Positions 37,885 to 51,162 of a DNA stretch of 51,595 nt are shown here, in pieces (position 1 is the stretch's first letter; each line of letters starts with the position of its first letter). The position numbers and the translations under genes were made by a program. Location of the stretch: assembly GCA_027018875.1 (NCBI GenBank), contig JALUYA010000025.1:1-51595 (forward strand), written 5' to 3'. The DNA comes from Gammaproteobacteria bacterium. Lineage in GTDB: Bacteria; Pseudomonadota; Gammaproteobacteria; JAKDMP01. The notes beneath the pieces were generated by a model. It was given only the letters and a program-made list of their open reading frames with translations, was not told the DNA's origin and did no database searches.

Positions 37885-39009
37885 CTATTGTTCAGCACCC
37901 TGGCGCTTAGCCCGGCGGACCCGCTCCCGGACCGCACGGTTTACCGCCGCGGCGCTGTAACTTGCCAAAGCCTCGGGCCATCCGCATGCCTCCCGTGCCA
38001 CCAGCTCGGCCAATAAACCCACATGGGAGGCATGGGAATTAAGTGCCGGAATATAGTCGAAGCGCACTCCTCCGGCACGCAGAAACACTTCGCGGTAACG
38101 GATGGCCACCTCTTCAAGAGTTTCCAGGCAATCCACCGCGAAGCCGGGGCAGATCGTACTCACCGATTTCACCCCACTATTCCCCCAGGCAACCAGAGTA
38201 GTATCGGTTGCCGGCTCCAGCCATCGAGTCCGTCCAAACCGGGATTGAAAGGCGATCGCCCAGGCCGCACGCGGCAGCACCAAAGATTCGGCTACCAGGC
38301 GAGCAGTAGCCTGGCATTGGCAATAGTAGGGATCCCCCGCCAATAGGGATGCACGGGGGGTCCCATGAAAGGAAAACAGTAGCCGCTCCGTCGTCCCATG
38401 CTTATCCCAATGGTGGCGCACGCTCTGGGCCAAAGCTGCGATATAACGCGGATGATCATGATAATGGTCCACAAACCGCAACCCAGGAACCCGCCGCATT
38501 TTCCCTATGGCGCCCGCCACGGCATCGAAGGCGGCACCGGTGCTTGACCCTGAATACTGGGGATACAAGGGGAGGGCCACAATGCGCTCGGCCCCCGCAT
38601 CGGAGAGAAGCCGCAGTGCGGTATCTATTCGGGGTTCGCCATAGCACATTCCTAACGCCACTGAAACCGGGCCTTCCAGCCGTACGGTCAGCGCCTTGCG
38701 CAGCCCCTGCTCCAGCGCCCGGCTATGAACCAACAGGGGCGATCCGGCCGGAGTCCAAACCGCTCGATAGGCACGGGCACTCCTGCGCGGACGAACTCGC
38801 AATACCACCCCGTGCACCAACGCCCGACGCCACAAGGGGCGCATTTCAATCACGCGCGGATCATTCAGAAATTCGGCTAGATAACGGCGCAACGCCCTAG
38901 GCGAAGCCGCTTTAGGGGTACCAAGATTGATTAACAGCACCCCAAGACGGGGGCATTGGTCATGGCAAAAGTCGTCCCGGCCTAGATACCCCCCCTTGAT
39001 CGAGCCCAT
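37885..39009 (-). CDS. hemH: Ferrochelatase
   Basis: Inserts ferrous iron into protoporphyrin IX, the last step of heme b synthesis. It has 374 residues, of usual length. The N-terminal VLLINLGTPKAAS, the central PLYPQYSGSSTGAAFD, the active-site histidine region LFSFHGTP, and CPGFAVDCLETLEEV with the C-terminal glutamates are all present. It lies 12 bp downstream of glnA on the same strand and so may be co-transcribed with it, although the functions are unrelated. Confidence 0.96.
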   Translation of the reverse strand: MGSIKGGYLGRDDFCHDQCPRLGVLLINLGTPKAASPRALRRYLAEFLNDPRVIEMRPLWRRALVHGVVLRVRPRRSARAYRAVWTPAGSPLLVHSRALEQGLRKALTVRLEGPVSVALGMCYGEPRIDTALRLLSDAGAERIVALPLYPQYSGSSTGAAFDAVAGAIGKMRRVPGLRFVDHYHDHPRYIAALAQSVRHHWDKHGTTERLLFSFHGTPRASLLAGDPYYCQCQATARLVAESLVLPRAAWAIAFQSRFGRTRWLEPATDTTLVAWGNSGVKSVSTICPGFAVDCLETLEEVAIRYREVFLRAGGVRFDYIPALNSHASHVGLLAELVAREACGWPEALASYSAAAVNRAVRERVRRAKRQGAEQ

Positions 39010-39021
39010 TGCCCCCCCGAA

Positions 39022-40431
39022 TCAGAGGCTGTAATAAAGATCGAACTCGATCGGATGGGTGGTCATACGCAAACGCTGCACATCCTGCTCCTTGAGCCGG
39101 ATATAGGCATCGATTGCCGAATCGCTAAAGACGCCGCCCACGGTTAAAAACTCACGATCATTGTTGAGCGCCGCGAGTGATTCCTCCAGCGAATAGGCAA
39201 CCTCGGGAATATCCTGGGATACTTCCGGAGGAAGATTGTATAAATCCTTATCCATCGCCTCACCGGGATGGCGCCGATTGAGGATGCCATCCAGGCCGGC
39301 GAGCAACAGCGCACTGAAGGCTAAATAGGGATTCGCCAGGCCATCCGGAAAACGGATTTCGATGCGTCGGCCCTTGGTGCTGGGCGCAAAGGGTACCCGA
39401 ATGGAAGCCGAGCGGTTCCGCACCGAATAGGCCAGTTTGACCGGGGCCTCGAAGCCCGGTACCAACCGTTTGTAGCTATTGGTGGCCGGATTAGTAAAAG
39501 CATTAAGCGCCCGGGCATGGCTAATGATCCCACCAATAAAATACAATGCCGTATCCGATAACCCCCCATACCCATCGCCAGCAAACAGATTCTCGCCTTT
39601 CTTCGCCAGCGAGAGATGCACGTGCATGCCATTCCCGTTGTCCCCCACCAGCGGCTTGGGCATAAAAGTTGCCGTTTTGCCGTGTTGCTGAGCAACATTC
39701 ATCACCACATATTTAACGATCTGGATCTCATCCGCCTTACGCACCAGCGAATTCATTCGCACCCCGATCTCGCATTGCCCGGCGGTGGCGACCTCATGAT
39801 GATGTACCTCGGGAACCAAGCCCATTTGATTCAACACACGACACATTTCCGAGCGTAGATCATGCAGTGTATCCACCGGCGGAACCGGAAAGTAACCACC
39901 TTTTATCGCCGGTCTATGACCAAAATTACCGTTGGGATAAATGCGTGCCGAATTCCAGTTCGCTTCCCGTGAATCCACTTGATAGAAAGCGCCGCTGATC
40001 GAGCTACCCCAGCGCACATCATCGAACACAAAGAACTCGTTTTCTGGACCGAACCAGGCGGTATCGGCAATCCCGCTAGAGAGCAGATAGGCTTCCGCAC
40101 GTTTGGCGATCGAGCGCGGATCCTGGTCGTAGCCTTCCAACGTGACCGGCTCCACCACATCACAACGTAAATTCAGCGTCGGGTCAACCGTGAACGGATC
40201 CACTACGGCCGTTGTGGCATCCGGCATCAAGACCATGTCGGATTCATTAATTTGTTTCCAGCCGGCGATTGAAGAACCATCAAAGGGTTTTCCCGCCTCG
40301 AAAAACCCGGAATCAACGATACCTGAACTTACGGTGACATGATGCTCCTTGCCGAGGGTGTCGGTAAACCGTAAATCAGCAAATGCAATCTCGCCCGTAG
40401 CGAATCGCTTGAGGATTTCATCAACAGTCAT
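39022..40431 (-). CDS. glnA: Glutamine synthetase, type I
   Basis: ATP-dependent ammonia assimilation. It has 469 residues, the same as E. coli GlnA. The motifs [39 protein letters not shown] and [12 protein letters not shown] are family signatures. The tyrosine in DLYNLPPEV (near residue 397) is the site adenylylated by GlnE, whose gene is present at 28.7-31.3 kb. glyQ is divergent, with a 170-bp gap. I found no convincing sigma-54 -24/-12 element or NtrC site in that gap by eye. Confidence 0.97.
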   Translation of the reverse strand: MTVDEILKRFATGEIAFADLRFTDTLGKEHHVTVSSGIVDSGFFEAGKPFDGSSIAGWKQINESDMVLMPDATTAVVDPFTVDPTLNLRCDVVEPVTLEGYDQDPRSIAKRAEAYLLSSGIADTAWFGPENEFFVFDDVRWGSSISGAFYQVDSREANWNSARIYPNGNFGHRPAIKGGYFPVPPVDTLHDLRSEMCRVLNQMGLVPEVHHHEVATAGQCEIGVRMNSLVRKADEIQIVKYVVMNVAQQHGKTATFMPKPLVGDNGNGMHVHLSLAKKGENLFAGDGYGGLSDTALYFIGGIISHARALNAFTNPATNSYKRLVPGFEAPVKLAYSVRNRSASIRVPFAPSTKGRRIEIRFPDGLANPYLAFSALLLAGLDGILNRRHPGEAMDKDLYNLPPEVSQDIPEVAYSLEESLAALNNDREFLTVGGVFSDSAIDAYIRLKEQDVQRLRMTTHPIEFDLYYSL

Positions 40432-40565
40432 GTCGTTTTCTCCACTGAATGTAGCGGGTAATGCCGGCTCGGGCGCCGCCTCTGCATCTTCCTCGGAAGC
40501 CGCTGCTCGGAGCGATACGTCTGCTCCCGCCGCGCCAAGGGCCCACCCGGCATAGGCACTGCCGA

Positions 40566-40571
40566 TATACT
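40566..40571 (+). promoter_or_regulatory. Possible -10 of glyQ
   Basis: TATACT lies 30 bases before the glyQ ATG in the divergent glnA-glyQ gap. No matching -35 at 16-18 bp. Confidence 0.3.
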
Positions 40572-40601
40572 ATCGCCTTTATCAATTTTGCGCACGCTTG
40601 C

Positions 40602-41480
40602 ATGAATCAAGGCCGACCCCGAACCTTTCAAGAACTGATTTCCCGGCTGAAGCAGTATTGGTCGAAACAAGGTGCGGCCCTGCTTGAGCCTTATGATTTA
40701 CCTATGGGAGCGGCAACCTTTCATCCCGCCACCTTCTTGCGTGCACTGGGTCCCCGGCCTTGGCGGGGCGCTTTTCTTCAGCCTTGCCGCCGGCCCACGG
40801 ATGGCCGCTATGGGAAAAACCCCAACCGCGGACAACAGTACTTCCAATTCCAGGTAGTACTCAAACCATCACCCGAAGATATTCAAACCCGTTACCTGGG
40901 CTCTCTCGAAGCGCTGGGAGTGGATCTTTCAATCCATGAAATCCGCTTTGTTGAAGACGACTGGACATCGCCCACCCTGGGCGCCTGGGGGCTGGGGTGG
41001 GAAGTCTGGCTTAACGGGATGGAGATCAGTCAATTTACCTATTTTCAACAGGTTGGTGGACTGGAATGCCACCCCATCACCGGGGAAATAACCTATGGGC
41101 TGGAGCGCATCGCCATGTACCTCCAAGAGGTTGACAGCATGTATGATTTAATCTGGCATGAAACCGGTCAAGATGTGCTCCGCTACGGAGATCTGTACCT
41201 GCGGAATGAGTACGAACAGTCCCTTTACAACTTTGACCTGGCCGACATCCAGGCACTTTCCACCCGTTTTACAGCAGCCGAAATTTCCCACCGGAAACTG
41301 CTATCCGCAGGGGCTCTCATGCCAGCTTATGAATGTGTACTCGAGGCTTCTCACGTATTTAACCTGCTCGATTCCCGTCGCGCACTTTCCGTTACCGACC
41401 GCCAACGACGCATCCTTCAGGTACGCCGTATGGCCTCCGGTCTGGCCCGCGCCTGGATCGAGAGTGAGCCATCCATATGA
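40602..41480 (+). CDS. glyQ: Glycine-tRNA ligase alpha subunit
   Basis: Catalytic alpha subunit of the bacterial alpha2-beta2 glycyl-tRNA synthetase, 292 residues. It has [18 protein letters not shown] at the start and class II motifs such as [17 protein letters not shown] and [17 protein letters not shown] 40602 is chosen because [13 protein letters not shown] matches the normal family N-terminus. The open frame upstream is not conserved. The stop overlaps the glyS ATG (ATGA). Confidence 0.97.
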   Translation: MNQGRPRTFQELISRLKQYWSKQGAALLEPYDLPMGAATFHPATFLRALGPRPWRGAFLQPCRRPTDGRYGKNPNRGQQYFQFQVVLKPSPEDIQTRYLGSLEALGVDLSIHEIRFVEDDWTSPTLGAWGLGWEVWLNGMEISQFTYFQQVGGLECHPITGEITYGLERIAMYLQEVDSMYDLIWHETGQDVLRYGDLYLRNEYEQSLYNFDLADIQALSTRFTAAEISHRKLLSAGALMPAYECVLEASHVFNLLDSRRALSVTDRQRRILQVRRMASGLARAWIESEPSI

Positions 41481-43579
41481 GTGAATTACCATCCCGGACC
41501 CTTCTGATCGAGATTGGTACCGAAGAATTACCCGCCGGAGCCCAACGGGCGCTGGCACAGGCACTCGCGAATGCCTTGGAATCCCTGTTACACAAGCAGC
41601 GGTTATCCGCGCGGAAGATCCAATACTACAGCACTCCCCGCCGCCTTGCCGTGCTGGCTTTTGATGTTCCCGCGACCCAACCCCAGCAACTCATCGAGCG
41701 GCGCGGGCCAAGCCTCGACATAGCCTTTGACAACAAGGGCCGAGCCACCGCGGCGGCGCTGGGCTTCGCACATTCCGCCGGTGTCGATGTCGCCGAGTTG
41801 CAAACTCTGCAAACCCCCGAAGGTGCTTGGTTGCAGCTGCATCGGGTGCAACCCGGCCTCCCGGCACTCGAGATCCTGTCCGCGCGATTACCGCGAATGT
41901 TGACTTCTCTGCCCTTACCGCGACGGATGCGATGGGGTGAAGAAAAGGCCGAGTTCTTACGCCCGGTTCGGTGGCTGGTTGCCCGCCTGGATAAGCAAAT
42001 TATTCCCTTTATGGCGTTTGGACTATCCAGTTCCGGCACCAGCTTCGGCCATCGGTTTCATCATCCCGGGCCGGTTGAATTGCCTGCCCTTACTAACTAC
42101 TCCGATGCCCTCCTGTCGGCCCGCGTCGTGGTGGATGCCGATGAGCGTGAACGGCGCATTCGCCAGAAGGTAACGGCTCTGGCCTCGGAACACGGTGCAA
42201 TCGCGGATGCTCCGGATCTGCTTTTCACCGAGATAACCGGCATGGTGGAATGGCCCAGCGTGCTTGAAGCAAGTTACGCACCCGAGTATCTGGCACTCCC
42301 AGAGCCGGTCTTAATCACCACCCTGGTCCACCATCAACGCTTCATCCCGCTTCGTGAAGCATCCACCCGCCGGTTGCTCCCTCGGTTTATCGCGGTACTC
42401 AACCTTGAAAGCCGCGAACCGGAACAGGTGCGCCATGGACTCGAACGCGTCGTCCGGCCACGATTGGAAGATGCCAGGTTCCATTACCAACGTGACCGAA
42501 AACGTAATTTTGAGACTTATTTTAAAGATCTTGGTGCCCTGACCTTTGCCCCCCACTTGGGATCCATGGCGGAAAAGTCTTTGCGCCTGGTTCGCATGGC
42601 TCCCCGGATTGCCAAGATCTTCTCTGTTGACACCGATCAACTTGAGCGCGCCGCGTACCTTTGCAAGTGCGATCTAGCCACTGGATTGGTGATCGAGTTT
42701 CCAGAACTTCAGGGAATTCTCGGTGGCCAATACGCAAGTGAAAGCGGTGAATCCAAAGCAGTTTCCGCGGCCATTTCCACGCAGTATTTACCGGCGGGTC
42801 CAAATGATCCTTTACCCGATACGCCCTGCGGTCTGGCCCTGGCTTTTGCCGACCGCCTCGATACATTGATCGGCGGCTTCGCGGCCGGTCTCGAGCCCAC
42901 TGCAACCAAAGATGCCTTTGGGTTACGCCGTGCCGCATTCGGCTTAATCCGCATCGCCGCCGACTCTGTTTCCTCCATCAACTTGGAACCTCTGCTGGAA
43001 GAGGCGGCCAAATTATACCCCCAGGAACTCGATACGCAAAATTCTGCGCCCGCCTTGCATGCATTTTTGGTTGAACGCTTGCGTAGCCTGTTGCTCGATC
43101 GCGGCGCAGCAGCCGATGTGGTTAATGCCGTACTTGCCGTAGCCCCCTTGGAACCCGCTGATGTGATGGCCCGGATCGAAGCCCTCACGGCACTGCGACG
43201 ACACCCGGAAATTATTGCCCTGGCCGCCGCTAACAAGCGTATAGCCAATATTCTTCGGCAGGCTCAAAGACACTCCTCCCCCATGGATTCCACGGCTCCC
43301 GCGGCCCCCCTCGAGTCGGCGGAGCAAACCCTGGAAACCGCACTGCAGCAAGCGAGCAAACAAATTGCCTCCAGCTTAAATGCAAGAGAATATCCGCAGG
43401 CATTAAATACACTTGTCAAGCTATACCAACCACTCAATGAATTTTTTGATTCAGTCTTGGTTATGGCTCCTGATCGATCTGTTCGCCATCGCAGATTGAA
43501 GTTACTTTCCCGTCTACAGACCCTGTTTCTCAGTATAGCGGATATTGGGAAATTGCAACAACCCACTATACCGACATGA
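41477..43579 (+). CDS. glyS: Glycine-tRNA ligase beta subunit
   Basis: Beta subunit involved in tRNA recognition, 700 residues (E. coli 689). [16 protein letters not shown] at the N-terminus, [11 protein letters not shown] in the middle and the C-terminal DALR-type anticodon domain are typical. It is translationally coupled to glyQ and overlaps the downstream GmhB-PlsC fusion gene by four bases (ATGA, 43576-43579). Confidence 0.97.
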   Translation: MSELPSRTLLIEIGTEELPAGAQRALAQALANALESLLHKQRLSARKIQYYSTPRRLAVLAFDVPATQPQQLIERRGPSLDIAFDNKGRATAAALGFAHSAGVDVAELQTLQTPEGAWLQLHRVQPGLPALEILSARLPRMLTSLPLPRRMRWGEEKAEFLRPVRWLVARLDKQIIPFMAFGLSSSGTSFGHRFHHPGPVELPALTNYSDALLSARVVVDADERERRIRQKVTALASEHGAIADAPDLLFTEITGMVEWPSVLEASYAPEYLALPEPVLITTLVHHQRFIPLREASTRRLLPRFIAVLNLESREPEQVRHGLERVVRPRLEDARFHYQRDRKRNFETYFKDLGALTFAPHLGSMAEKSLRLVRMAPRIAKIFSVDTDQLERAAYLCKCDLATGLVIEFPELQGILGGQYASESGESKAVSAAISTQYLPAGPNDPLPDTPCGLALAFADRLDTLIGGFAAGLEPTATKDAFGLRRAAFGLIRIAADSVSSINLEPLLEEAAKLYPQELDTQNSAPALHAFLVERLRSLLLDRGAAADVVNAVLAVAPLEPADVMARIEALTALRRHPEIIALAAANKRIANILRQAQRHSSPMDSTAPAAPLESAEQTLETALQQASKQIASSLNAREYPQALNTLVKLYQPLNEFFDSVLVMAPDRSVRHRRLKLLSRLQTLFLSIADIGKLQQPTIPT

Positions 43580-44856
43580 AACTGATCGTCCTGGACCGCG
43601 ATGGTGTAATCAATAAGGATCGCCCGGACTACGTTAAATCCGTAGACGAATGGATCCCCATCCCGGGTAGCATTTCGGCGATGGCTCAGCTGACGCGCGC
43701 CGGTTTTGAAATTGTGATTGCAACTAATCAATCCGGTATTGGCCGGGGATTGTATTCTGCGGAAGCCGTGGCTGCAATTCATCGGCGCATCAGGCTGGAG
43801 GCGGCACAGCAAGGGGCAAGAATCGCCGGATTTTATATTTGCCCCCATGCGCCAAGCGCAGGCTGTAATTGCCGTAAACCCGCCCCTGGTCTGTTGCAGG
43901 CCATAGCCAGAGATCACCAGGTCAGCCCTCAAGAACTAATCTTTATTGGCGATAATACAAAGGATCTTGCGGCAGCCCGGGCCATCGGTGCACGCGGTAT
44001 CTTGGTTTTAACGGGCCATGGAGTTGAGTCTTTACACATCGAACGTGCGGCCGGGCGCGAACCTGAACATTATCCCGATCTTGCTACGGCTATAAACGCG
44101 CTTCCCGCCATTGTTCCTACCCGGACGAAGTTATTTATTCGCTCCCTTGCCTTCAATGTCTCTTATACAACCGCAATCATATTATATTCCATCCCGGTAC
44201 TACTTTCCCTACCTTTTGGAAGGCGACCCATAGAAATCATTACTCAAAATTATGGGCGGCTGCTATTCTGGATCATGAAAAAAATCATCCGCCTTGATTA
44301 TTTTATCAGCGGACAAAATAATCTCCCGCCCGGGGGCGGATATATTTTTGCTTGGAAGCATCAATCCACATGGGAGACTTTCATCCCCTTGGTATTGGTA
44401 CATAAGCTTACATATATCCTCAAGCGTGAACTTCTATGGATCCCCGTAGTTGGATGGGCTATTGCTCGATTAGGCGCCATTGGCATTAACCGCAGTAATC
44501 GCCACAAGGCTATCGCTAAAATTCTACGCCGGGGAAAGCATCTTCTGGCGCGGCATTATGTGATTATTTTATATCCAGAAGGGCATCGCACACCTCCCGG
44601 TACTACGCGCAGATATGGGCTATCCGGCGCCTTGTTGGCCAGGGAATGCAACGTTCCAATAATCCCGGTGGCGCATAATGCAGCGGATTTCTGGCCCCGC
44701 AAAAGTTTTATAAAACAACCCGGGACGGTACGGGTAATCATCGGCTTGCCGATTTCATCCTCCGGCCGCTCGGCGCAAGAGATCAGCCTGGAGGTTCAAC
44801 ACTGGATTGAACATAATATGAACGAGATCAGTCTAGGATATATGCGTCACAAATAA
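43576..44856 (+). CDS. Fusion: GmhB heptose bisphosphate phosphatase + PlsC-like acyltransferase
   Basis: One 426-residue reading frame carries two enzymes that are normally neighbours after glyS. Residues 1-178 form a HAD phosphatase of the GmhB type: D7 and D9 (LDRDG), TNQSG at 50-54, zinc ligands C89, H91, C97 and C99, then CRKPAPG and GDNTKD. It would make D-glycero-D-manno-heptose 1-phosphate for the ADP-heptose route that HldD and WaaF continue. Residues 185-426 form a 1-acylglycerol-3-phosphate acyltransferase: a hydrophobic helix (about 195-214), the catalytic HQSTWE (H262, E267 of an HX4E-type motif) and YPEGHR (334-338). Both domains look complete. No stop or new ribosome binding site separates them. 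The product would bring the phosphatase to the membrane. Confidence 0.85.
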   Translation: MKLIVLDRDGVINKDRPDYVKSVDEWIPIPGSISAMAQLTRAGFEIVIATNQSGIGRGLYSAEAVAAIHRRIRLEAAQQGARIAGFYICPHAPSAGCNCRKPAPGLLQAIARDHQVSPQELIFIGDNTKDLAAARAIGARGILVLTGHGVESLHIERAAGREPEHYPDLATAINALPAIVPTRTKLFIRSLAFNVSYTTAIILYSIPVLLSLPFGRRPIEIITQNYGRLLFWIMKKIIRLDYFISGQNNLPPGGGYIFAWKHQSTWETFIPLVLVHKLTYILKRELLWIPVVGWAIARLGAIGINRSNRHKAIAKILRRGKHLLARHYVIILYPEGHRTPPGTTRRYGLSGALLARECNVPIIPVAHNAADFWPRKSFIKQPGTVRVIIGLPISSSGRSAQEISLEVQHWIEHNMNEISLGYMRHK

Positions 44857-44892
44857 ATTAAATCCAATTATAACAATATGTTACTTAAGTAT

Positions 44893-47328
<2,436 letters not shown>

Positions 47329-47364
47329 CTATTATACCCTGCATAATAGAGATAGATCCCTTGC

Positions 47365-48450
47365 TTAACAAGCGACCATAATCACCTTCCCTGGTTCCAC
47401 GTGAAACCTTTTACAACCTTCCCATAACGGGAATTCACCTAACTCAGGGAGAAAAGATACCCAAATTTGACCCGCCACCCCGGAAAGAGCGCGCAAAGCT
47501 TGCCTCCAAGCCGTTCGATCCAGGTCAGCAACAAGGTCATCTAACAAAAGAATAGGCGCTCGGCCGGCTTCGGAAAGTAACTGGCACTGTGCCCGCCACA
47601 ACCACATACCAGCCAACTTCTGTTGTCCCCGGGATAAATTCCGAGCTTCCTTCCCTTCAACCATTAAAACCCAATCATCCAAGTGAGGGCCCGCAAGACT
47701 CTGCCCGAGTTTTTCCTCGCGTTTTCCTATATACTCCAACACCGAAAGAAGATCACTTCCCTGTTCCCAACCTTGCTTATATTGGATTTTCCCACCAGAG
47801 AAGATAGCCCGCCATTCCTCATGGGCAGAAAGAATTTGATTAATCCGTTCAACCTGCCTTACCCTAAACTGAGTAAGAATCTGCCCATATTCTGCCATTG
47901 CCACAGTCCAAGGGGATAATGCTGGCGAATTTACCCCGGTACGTAGCCCCCGGTTTCTCTGCCGGTGCGCCCGGCGCCACCGCCGCCATATCTGGATAAA
48001 AGAAGGTTCCACGTGAAACGCACCCCAATCCAAAAATTGACGTCGGTATGTAGGAGACGCTGAGATTAACTCATAGGACTTTGCGCCTAGATAAAGAGTT
48101 GGAAGAGATGTAATGATTTCAGCTACGGCAACTCCTATTTTTCCATCCACGTGCTGCAACCGCCGCGTAGACCGTAAAGAAAGTCCAAGCTGATGCAGCC
48201 TCTCACTTTGCGCCCAAATAAGAACTTGTGCTTCTTCCTCTCCCTGGGCTATCTGATCCAAAATTCGTCGCGTACGAAAACTCTTCCCGCGCAAAACCGT
48301 AAAAATCGCTTCAAGAATACTGGTTTTTCCAGCTCCATTAGATCCTTCCAAAAGCACCCATGCACATTCTCCTAGTTCCATCTGAAGATGTGTATGACAA
48401 CGGAAACGATCGATTTCCAACCGCTCTAATCGTGGCATGAGACCAGCCAC
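47365..48450 (-). CDS. recF: DNA replication and repair protein RecF
   Basis: SMC-like ATPase of RecFOR gap repair, 361 residues. Walker A LEGSNGAGKTSILEA, the signature LSRGQQKLAGMW and Walker B PILLLDDLVADLD are present. It starts 13 bp after the dnaN stop and ends 48 bp before gyrB. Confidence 0.95.
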   Translation of the reverse strand: MAGLMPRLERLEIDRFRCHTHLQMELGECAWVLLEGSNGAGKTSILEAIFTVLRGKSFRTRRILDQIAQGEEEAQVLIWAQSERLHQLGLSLRSTRRLQHVDGKIGVAVAEIITSLPTLYLGAKSYELISASPTYRRQFLDWGAFHVEPSFIQIWRRWRRAHRQRNRGLRTGVNSPALSPWTVAMAEYGQILTQFRVRQVERINQILSAHEEWRAIFSGGKIQYKQGWEQGSDLLSVLEYIGKREEKLGQSLAGPHLDDWVLMVEGKEARNLSRGQQKLAGMWLWRAQCQLLSEAGRAPILLLDDLVADLDRTAWRQALRALSGVAGQIWVSFLPELGEFPLWEGCKRFHVEPGKVIMVAC

Positions 48451-48463
48451 AAAAAAGTAAATA

Positions 48464-49570
48464 TCACAGCCGCATAGGCATAATCACATATAGTGATTTC
48501 GTTTTTCCGGATTCACGGACTAAAGCACTGGCATTGGCACCGGTAAAACCAAATTCAACCATCTCGGATTTGATTACCGATAACATATCCTGAAGATAAC
48601 CCGCATTAAAAGCGATAACCAACTTCTCCCCCTCATACTGTCCGGGGAAAGCCTCTTCCGCCTCTTCGTTTTCTGGATTATGTGCAAAAAGCCTTAATTC
48701 TTTTGTGTCAATCTCAAGCCGAACACCCCGGAATTCTTCATTTGCCAGGATAGAAACGCGAGTCAACGACTCATGAAAAGATGCCCGATCCACTCGAAGC
48801 TTCCGGGTGCTAGCTGCCGGGATAACTCGATTATAGTCAGGAAATTTTCCATCTATAAGTTTTGTTATCAAAACAATGGAATCCATCTGAAACCTGGCGT
48901 GGCTCTCTCCTACGGTAATATCCAAGCTCGTTTCAACCGCCCCCAAAAGGCGTTCTAACTCATTAATTGCCTTCCGCGGAAGGATTACGGCACGCTTCGA
49001 CTCAATACTTAATTCCGGCATAGCACATTCACTCAAGGCCAACCGATGACCATCGGTTCCCACGGCCCGCAGTAAATTACTTTCAACCTCTAAAAGAAGC
49101 CCGGTCAGATAATAACGGACATCTTGCTGTGCCATAGCAAAGGAAGTTTTCTTTAATAATTCCATAAAAATTTGTGCTGGAACCAAAAAATTAATTCCTT
49201 GATTTTTACCTTCAATACAAGGAAACTCATCTGCAGGAAGGGTGGATAAAACAAAGCGGCTACATCCAGATTCAAGGTACAACCTCTCGTTTTTAAACCT
49301 CAGCGTCAAGGTGCTTCCCTCCGGAAGTGCCTTACAAATATCCAATAATTTCCGTGCCGGAGAGGTTACCGTTCCCAAATCGATGACTTTACCATTTAGA
49401 TCGGCCGACATTTCTATTTCAAGATCCGTCGTGGTTAGCCGAAGTTCTGATTCGGATATTGTTTTAATACAAACATTAGCCAAGATAGCTAATGTTTGCC
49501 TCTTTTCAACAACTCCGATAATGCTCTGCAATGGACGTAATAAATCCTCTCTTAATAATTCAATATACAT
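48464..49570 (-). CDS. dnaN: DNA polymerase III beta subunit (sliding clamp)
   Basis: Ring-shaped processivity clamp, 368 residues (E. coli 366). LLRPLQSIIGVVEKRQTLAI at the N-terminus, KLIDGKFPDYNRVIP and the C-terminal YVIMPMRL are family hallmarks. It is separated from dnaA by a 175-bp gap with DnaA-box-like sites. Confidence 0.97.
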   Translation of the reverse strand: MYIELLREDLLRPLQSIIGVVEKRQTLAILANVCIKTISESELRLTTTDLEIEMSADLNGKVIDLGTVTSPARKLLDICKALPEGSTLTLRFKNERLYLESGCSRFVLSTLPADEFPCIEGKNQGINFLVPAQIFMELLKKTSFAMAQQDVRYYLTGLLLEVESNLLRAVGTDGHRLALSECAMPELSIESKRAVILPRKAINELERLLGAVETSLDITVGESHARFQMDSIVLITKLIDGKFPDYNRVIPAASTRKLRVDRASFHESLTRVSILANEEFRGVRLEIDTKELRLFAHNPENEEAEEAFPGQYEGEKLVIAFNAGYLQDMLSVIKSEMVEFGFTGANASALVRESGKTKSLYVIMPMRL

Positions 49571-49745
49571 AGTTACTCCTAATTACAGGCTTAGGGGATA
49601 AATGGTTAACCCCTGGTTTTGCTATTGATGACCATAACTTAGATACCAAGTTTTCCATTCACTTTCTCTGTGTACCCTGGGGATAATCTGTGAATATATT
49701 TCTAGGTTGTGAATTTTCCTCCAAAAGAACTCGTTTATTCACAGC
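49571..49745. other. Candidate oriC: DnaA-box cluster between dnaN and dnaA
   Basis: The gap is AT-rich. It has one consensus DnaA box TTATTCACA at 49735-49743 and near-matches TTATCCCCA (minus, 49678-49686), ATATTCACA (minus, 49689-49697) and TTATCCCCT (minus, 49593-49601), with TTATCCCGA at 49746-49754 over the dnaA stop. A 22-bp imperfect palindrome AGGGG-a-TAA-atgg-TTA-a-CCCCT lies at 49593-49614. In many bacteria the dnaA-dnaN gap is part of oriC. It is short for a full origin, so this may be one sub-region or only a dnaN regulatory region. The gap upstream of dnaA shows no boxes. Confidence 0.5.
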
Positions 49746-51086
49746 TTATCCCGAAAGTAATCGTAATAAGTTTTGATAGTCATCATCAATTTGAATGTCA
49801 CCGGAGCGAAGTTCTGCTATTTTTCGACATGCGTGTAAAACCGTACTATGATCCCTCCCTCCAAAGGCCGATCCAATTTCAGGGAGACTATGCCGTGTCA
49901 ACTCCTTGGATAGAGCCATAGCTATTTGTCGTGGTCGAGTGATGGACCTGCTCCTGCTCTTGGATGAAAGATCCGATGGACGAATTCTGAAGTAATTTGC
50001 TACGGTGCGCTGAATATTTTCTATGCTAACTAATTTTTGTTGAATTGCCAGAAGATCTTTTAGTGCCATACGCGCTAAATCAATGGATATGGGCCGCGAA
50101 GTGAAATGCGCCGTTGCTATGACGCGCCGAAGTGCCCCTTCGAGTTCACGGACATTAGATCTAATCCGTTGCGCTAGGAAGAAGGCAACAGTATCCGGCA
50201 GGGAAACGCCTTGTTGTTTGGCTTTTTGCTGGACGATCAATACCCGGGTTTCCAACTCGGGAGGCTCGATGGCAGCGATTAAACCCCATCCAAAACGGGA
50301 TTTAAGCCGCTCCTCCAAACCGGTGATTTCTTTTGGGTAACGGTCACTGGTTAGGATTATTTGATGTTGACCCTCGATCAATGTATTAAACGTATAAAAA
50401 AACTCTTCCTGTGATCTATCTTTATTGGCAAAAAACTGAATATCATCAATGAGGAGAGTATCAAGAGAGCGGTAATTACGTTTAAATTCATCAATTTTTC
50501 GTTGCTGTAATGCTTGAACCATCTCTCCTACAAAACGTTCGGCTTGGACATAGGCAATTCGGCGAGATGGATTTTCTTTAAGCATGTGATTGGCAATAGC
50601 CTGAATTAGATGAGTTTTTCCGAGTCCTACACCGCCATAGACAAATAAAGGATTATATTGTCCTCCTGGATGATCGGAAACCAACATGGCGGAGGCACGT
50701 GCCATTCGATTGGATGAACCCTCGATAAAGTTCTCGAACAGATTATTTGGGTTGATATGGTTTCCAAGCGGAGAAGAAGGGATACCAGAGGAAGACTTAA
50801 AAGTATTTGGCTGGTAGGCGGCCCCTGTTCCCAGAGCCAAGCTGAGCTTGAAATTTGGAGTAGGGGTCAATGATGACATAATATCTTGTATTCTAGGAAG
50901 AAAATGAAGTTGCACTTCCTTCATGACAAACCGGTTTGGAGCCAGGAGGCGTAAGTTGTCACCTTGGGCTTCGGCATGCAGGGGACGGAGCCATAGATTT
51001 AGGTCGCGCTCTGGACACTCCTCTTCCAGGAGTTGAAGACAGCGCTGCCATAGGCTCGTGATCATATTCGAAGGTTTTGGATTCAT
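49746..51086 (-). CDS. dnaA: Chromosomal replication initiator DnaA
   Basis: AAA+ initiator that opens oriC, 446 residues. Domain I is at the N-terminus, a short variable domain II is at about 85-105, Walker A is [18 protein letters not shown], Walker B is LLIDDIQFF, and the domain IV DNA-binding signature [16 protein letters not shown] is complete. The gene begins about 65-95 bp from transposon-derived sequence. The usual upstream rpmH-rnpA genes are absent in this window. Confidence 0.97.
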   Translation of the reverse strand: MNPKPSNMITSLWQRCLQLLEEECPERDLNLWLRPLHAEAQGDNLRLLAPNRFVMKEVQLHFLPRIQDIMSSLTPTPNFKLSLALGTGAAYQPNTFKSSSGIPSSPLGNHINPNNLFENFIEGSSNRMARASAMLVSDHPGGQYNPLFVYGGVGLGKTHLIQAIANHMLKENPSRRIAYVQAERFVGEMVQALQQRKIDEFKRNYRSLDTLLIDDIQFFANKDRSQEEFFYTFNTLIEGQHQIILTSDRYPKEITGLEERLKSRFGWGLIAAIEPPELETRVLIVQQKAKQQGVSLPDTVAFFLAQRIRSNVRELEGALRRVIATAHFTSRPISIDLARMALKDLLAIQQKLVSIENIQRTVANYFRIRPSDLSSKSRSRSITRPRQIAMALSKELTRHSLPEIGSAFGGRDHSTVLHACRKIAELRSGDIQIDDDYQNLLRLLSG

Positions 51087-51162
51087 TGTGGGCTTTCCAG
51101 TTTAACGTGCATTATCGAATCTGTCAGCAGCCAGTCTTGTCTAATATGAAATGAGTCTGAAG

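Noticed and set aside
40432-40601. Sigma-54/NtrC control of glnA
   Set aside because: Searched by eye for GG-N10-GC and TGCACC-type sites in the divergent gap and found no convincing match.
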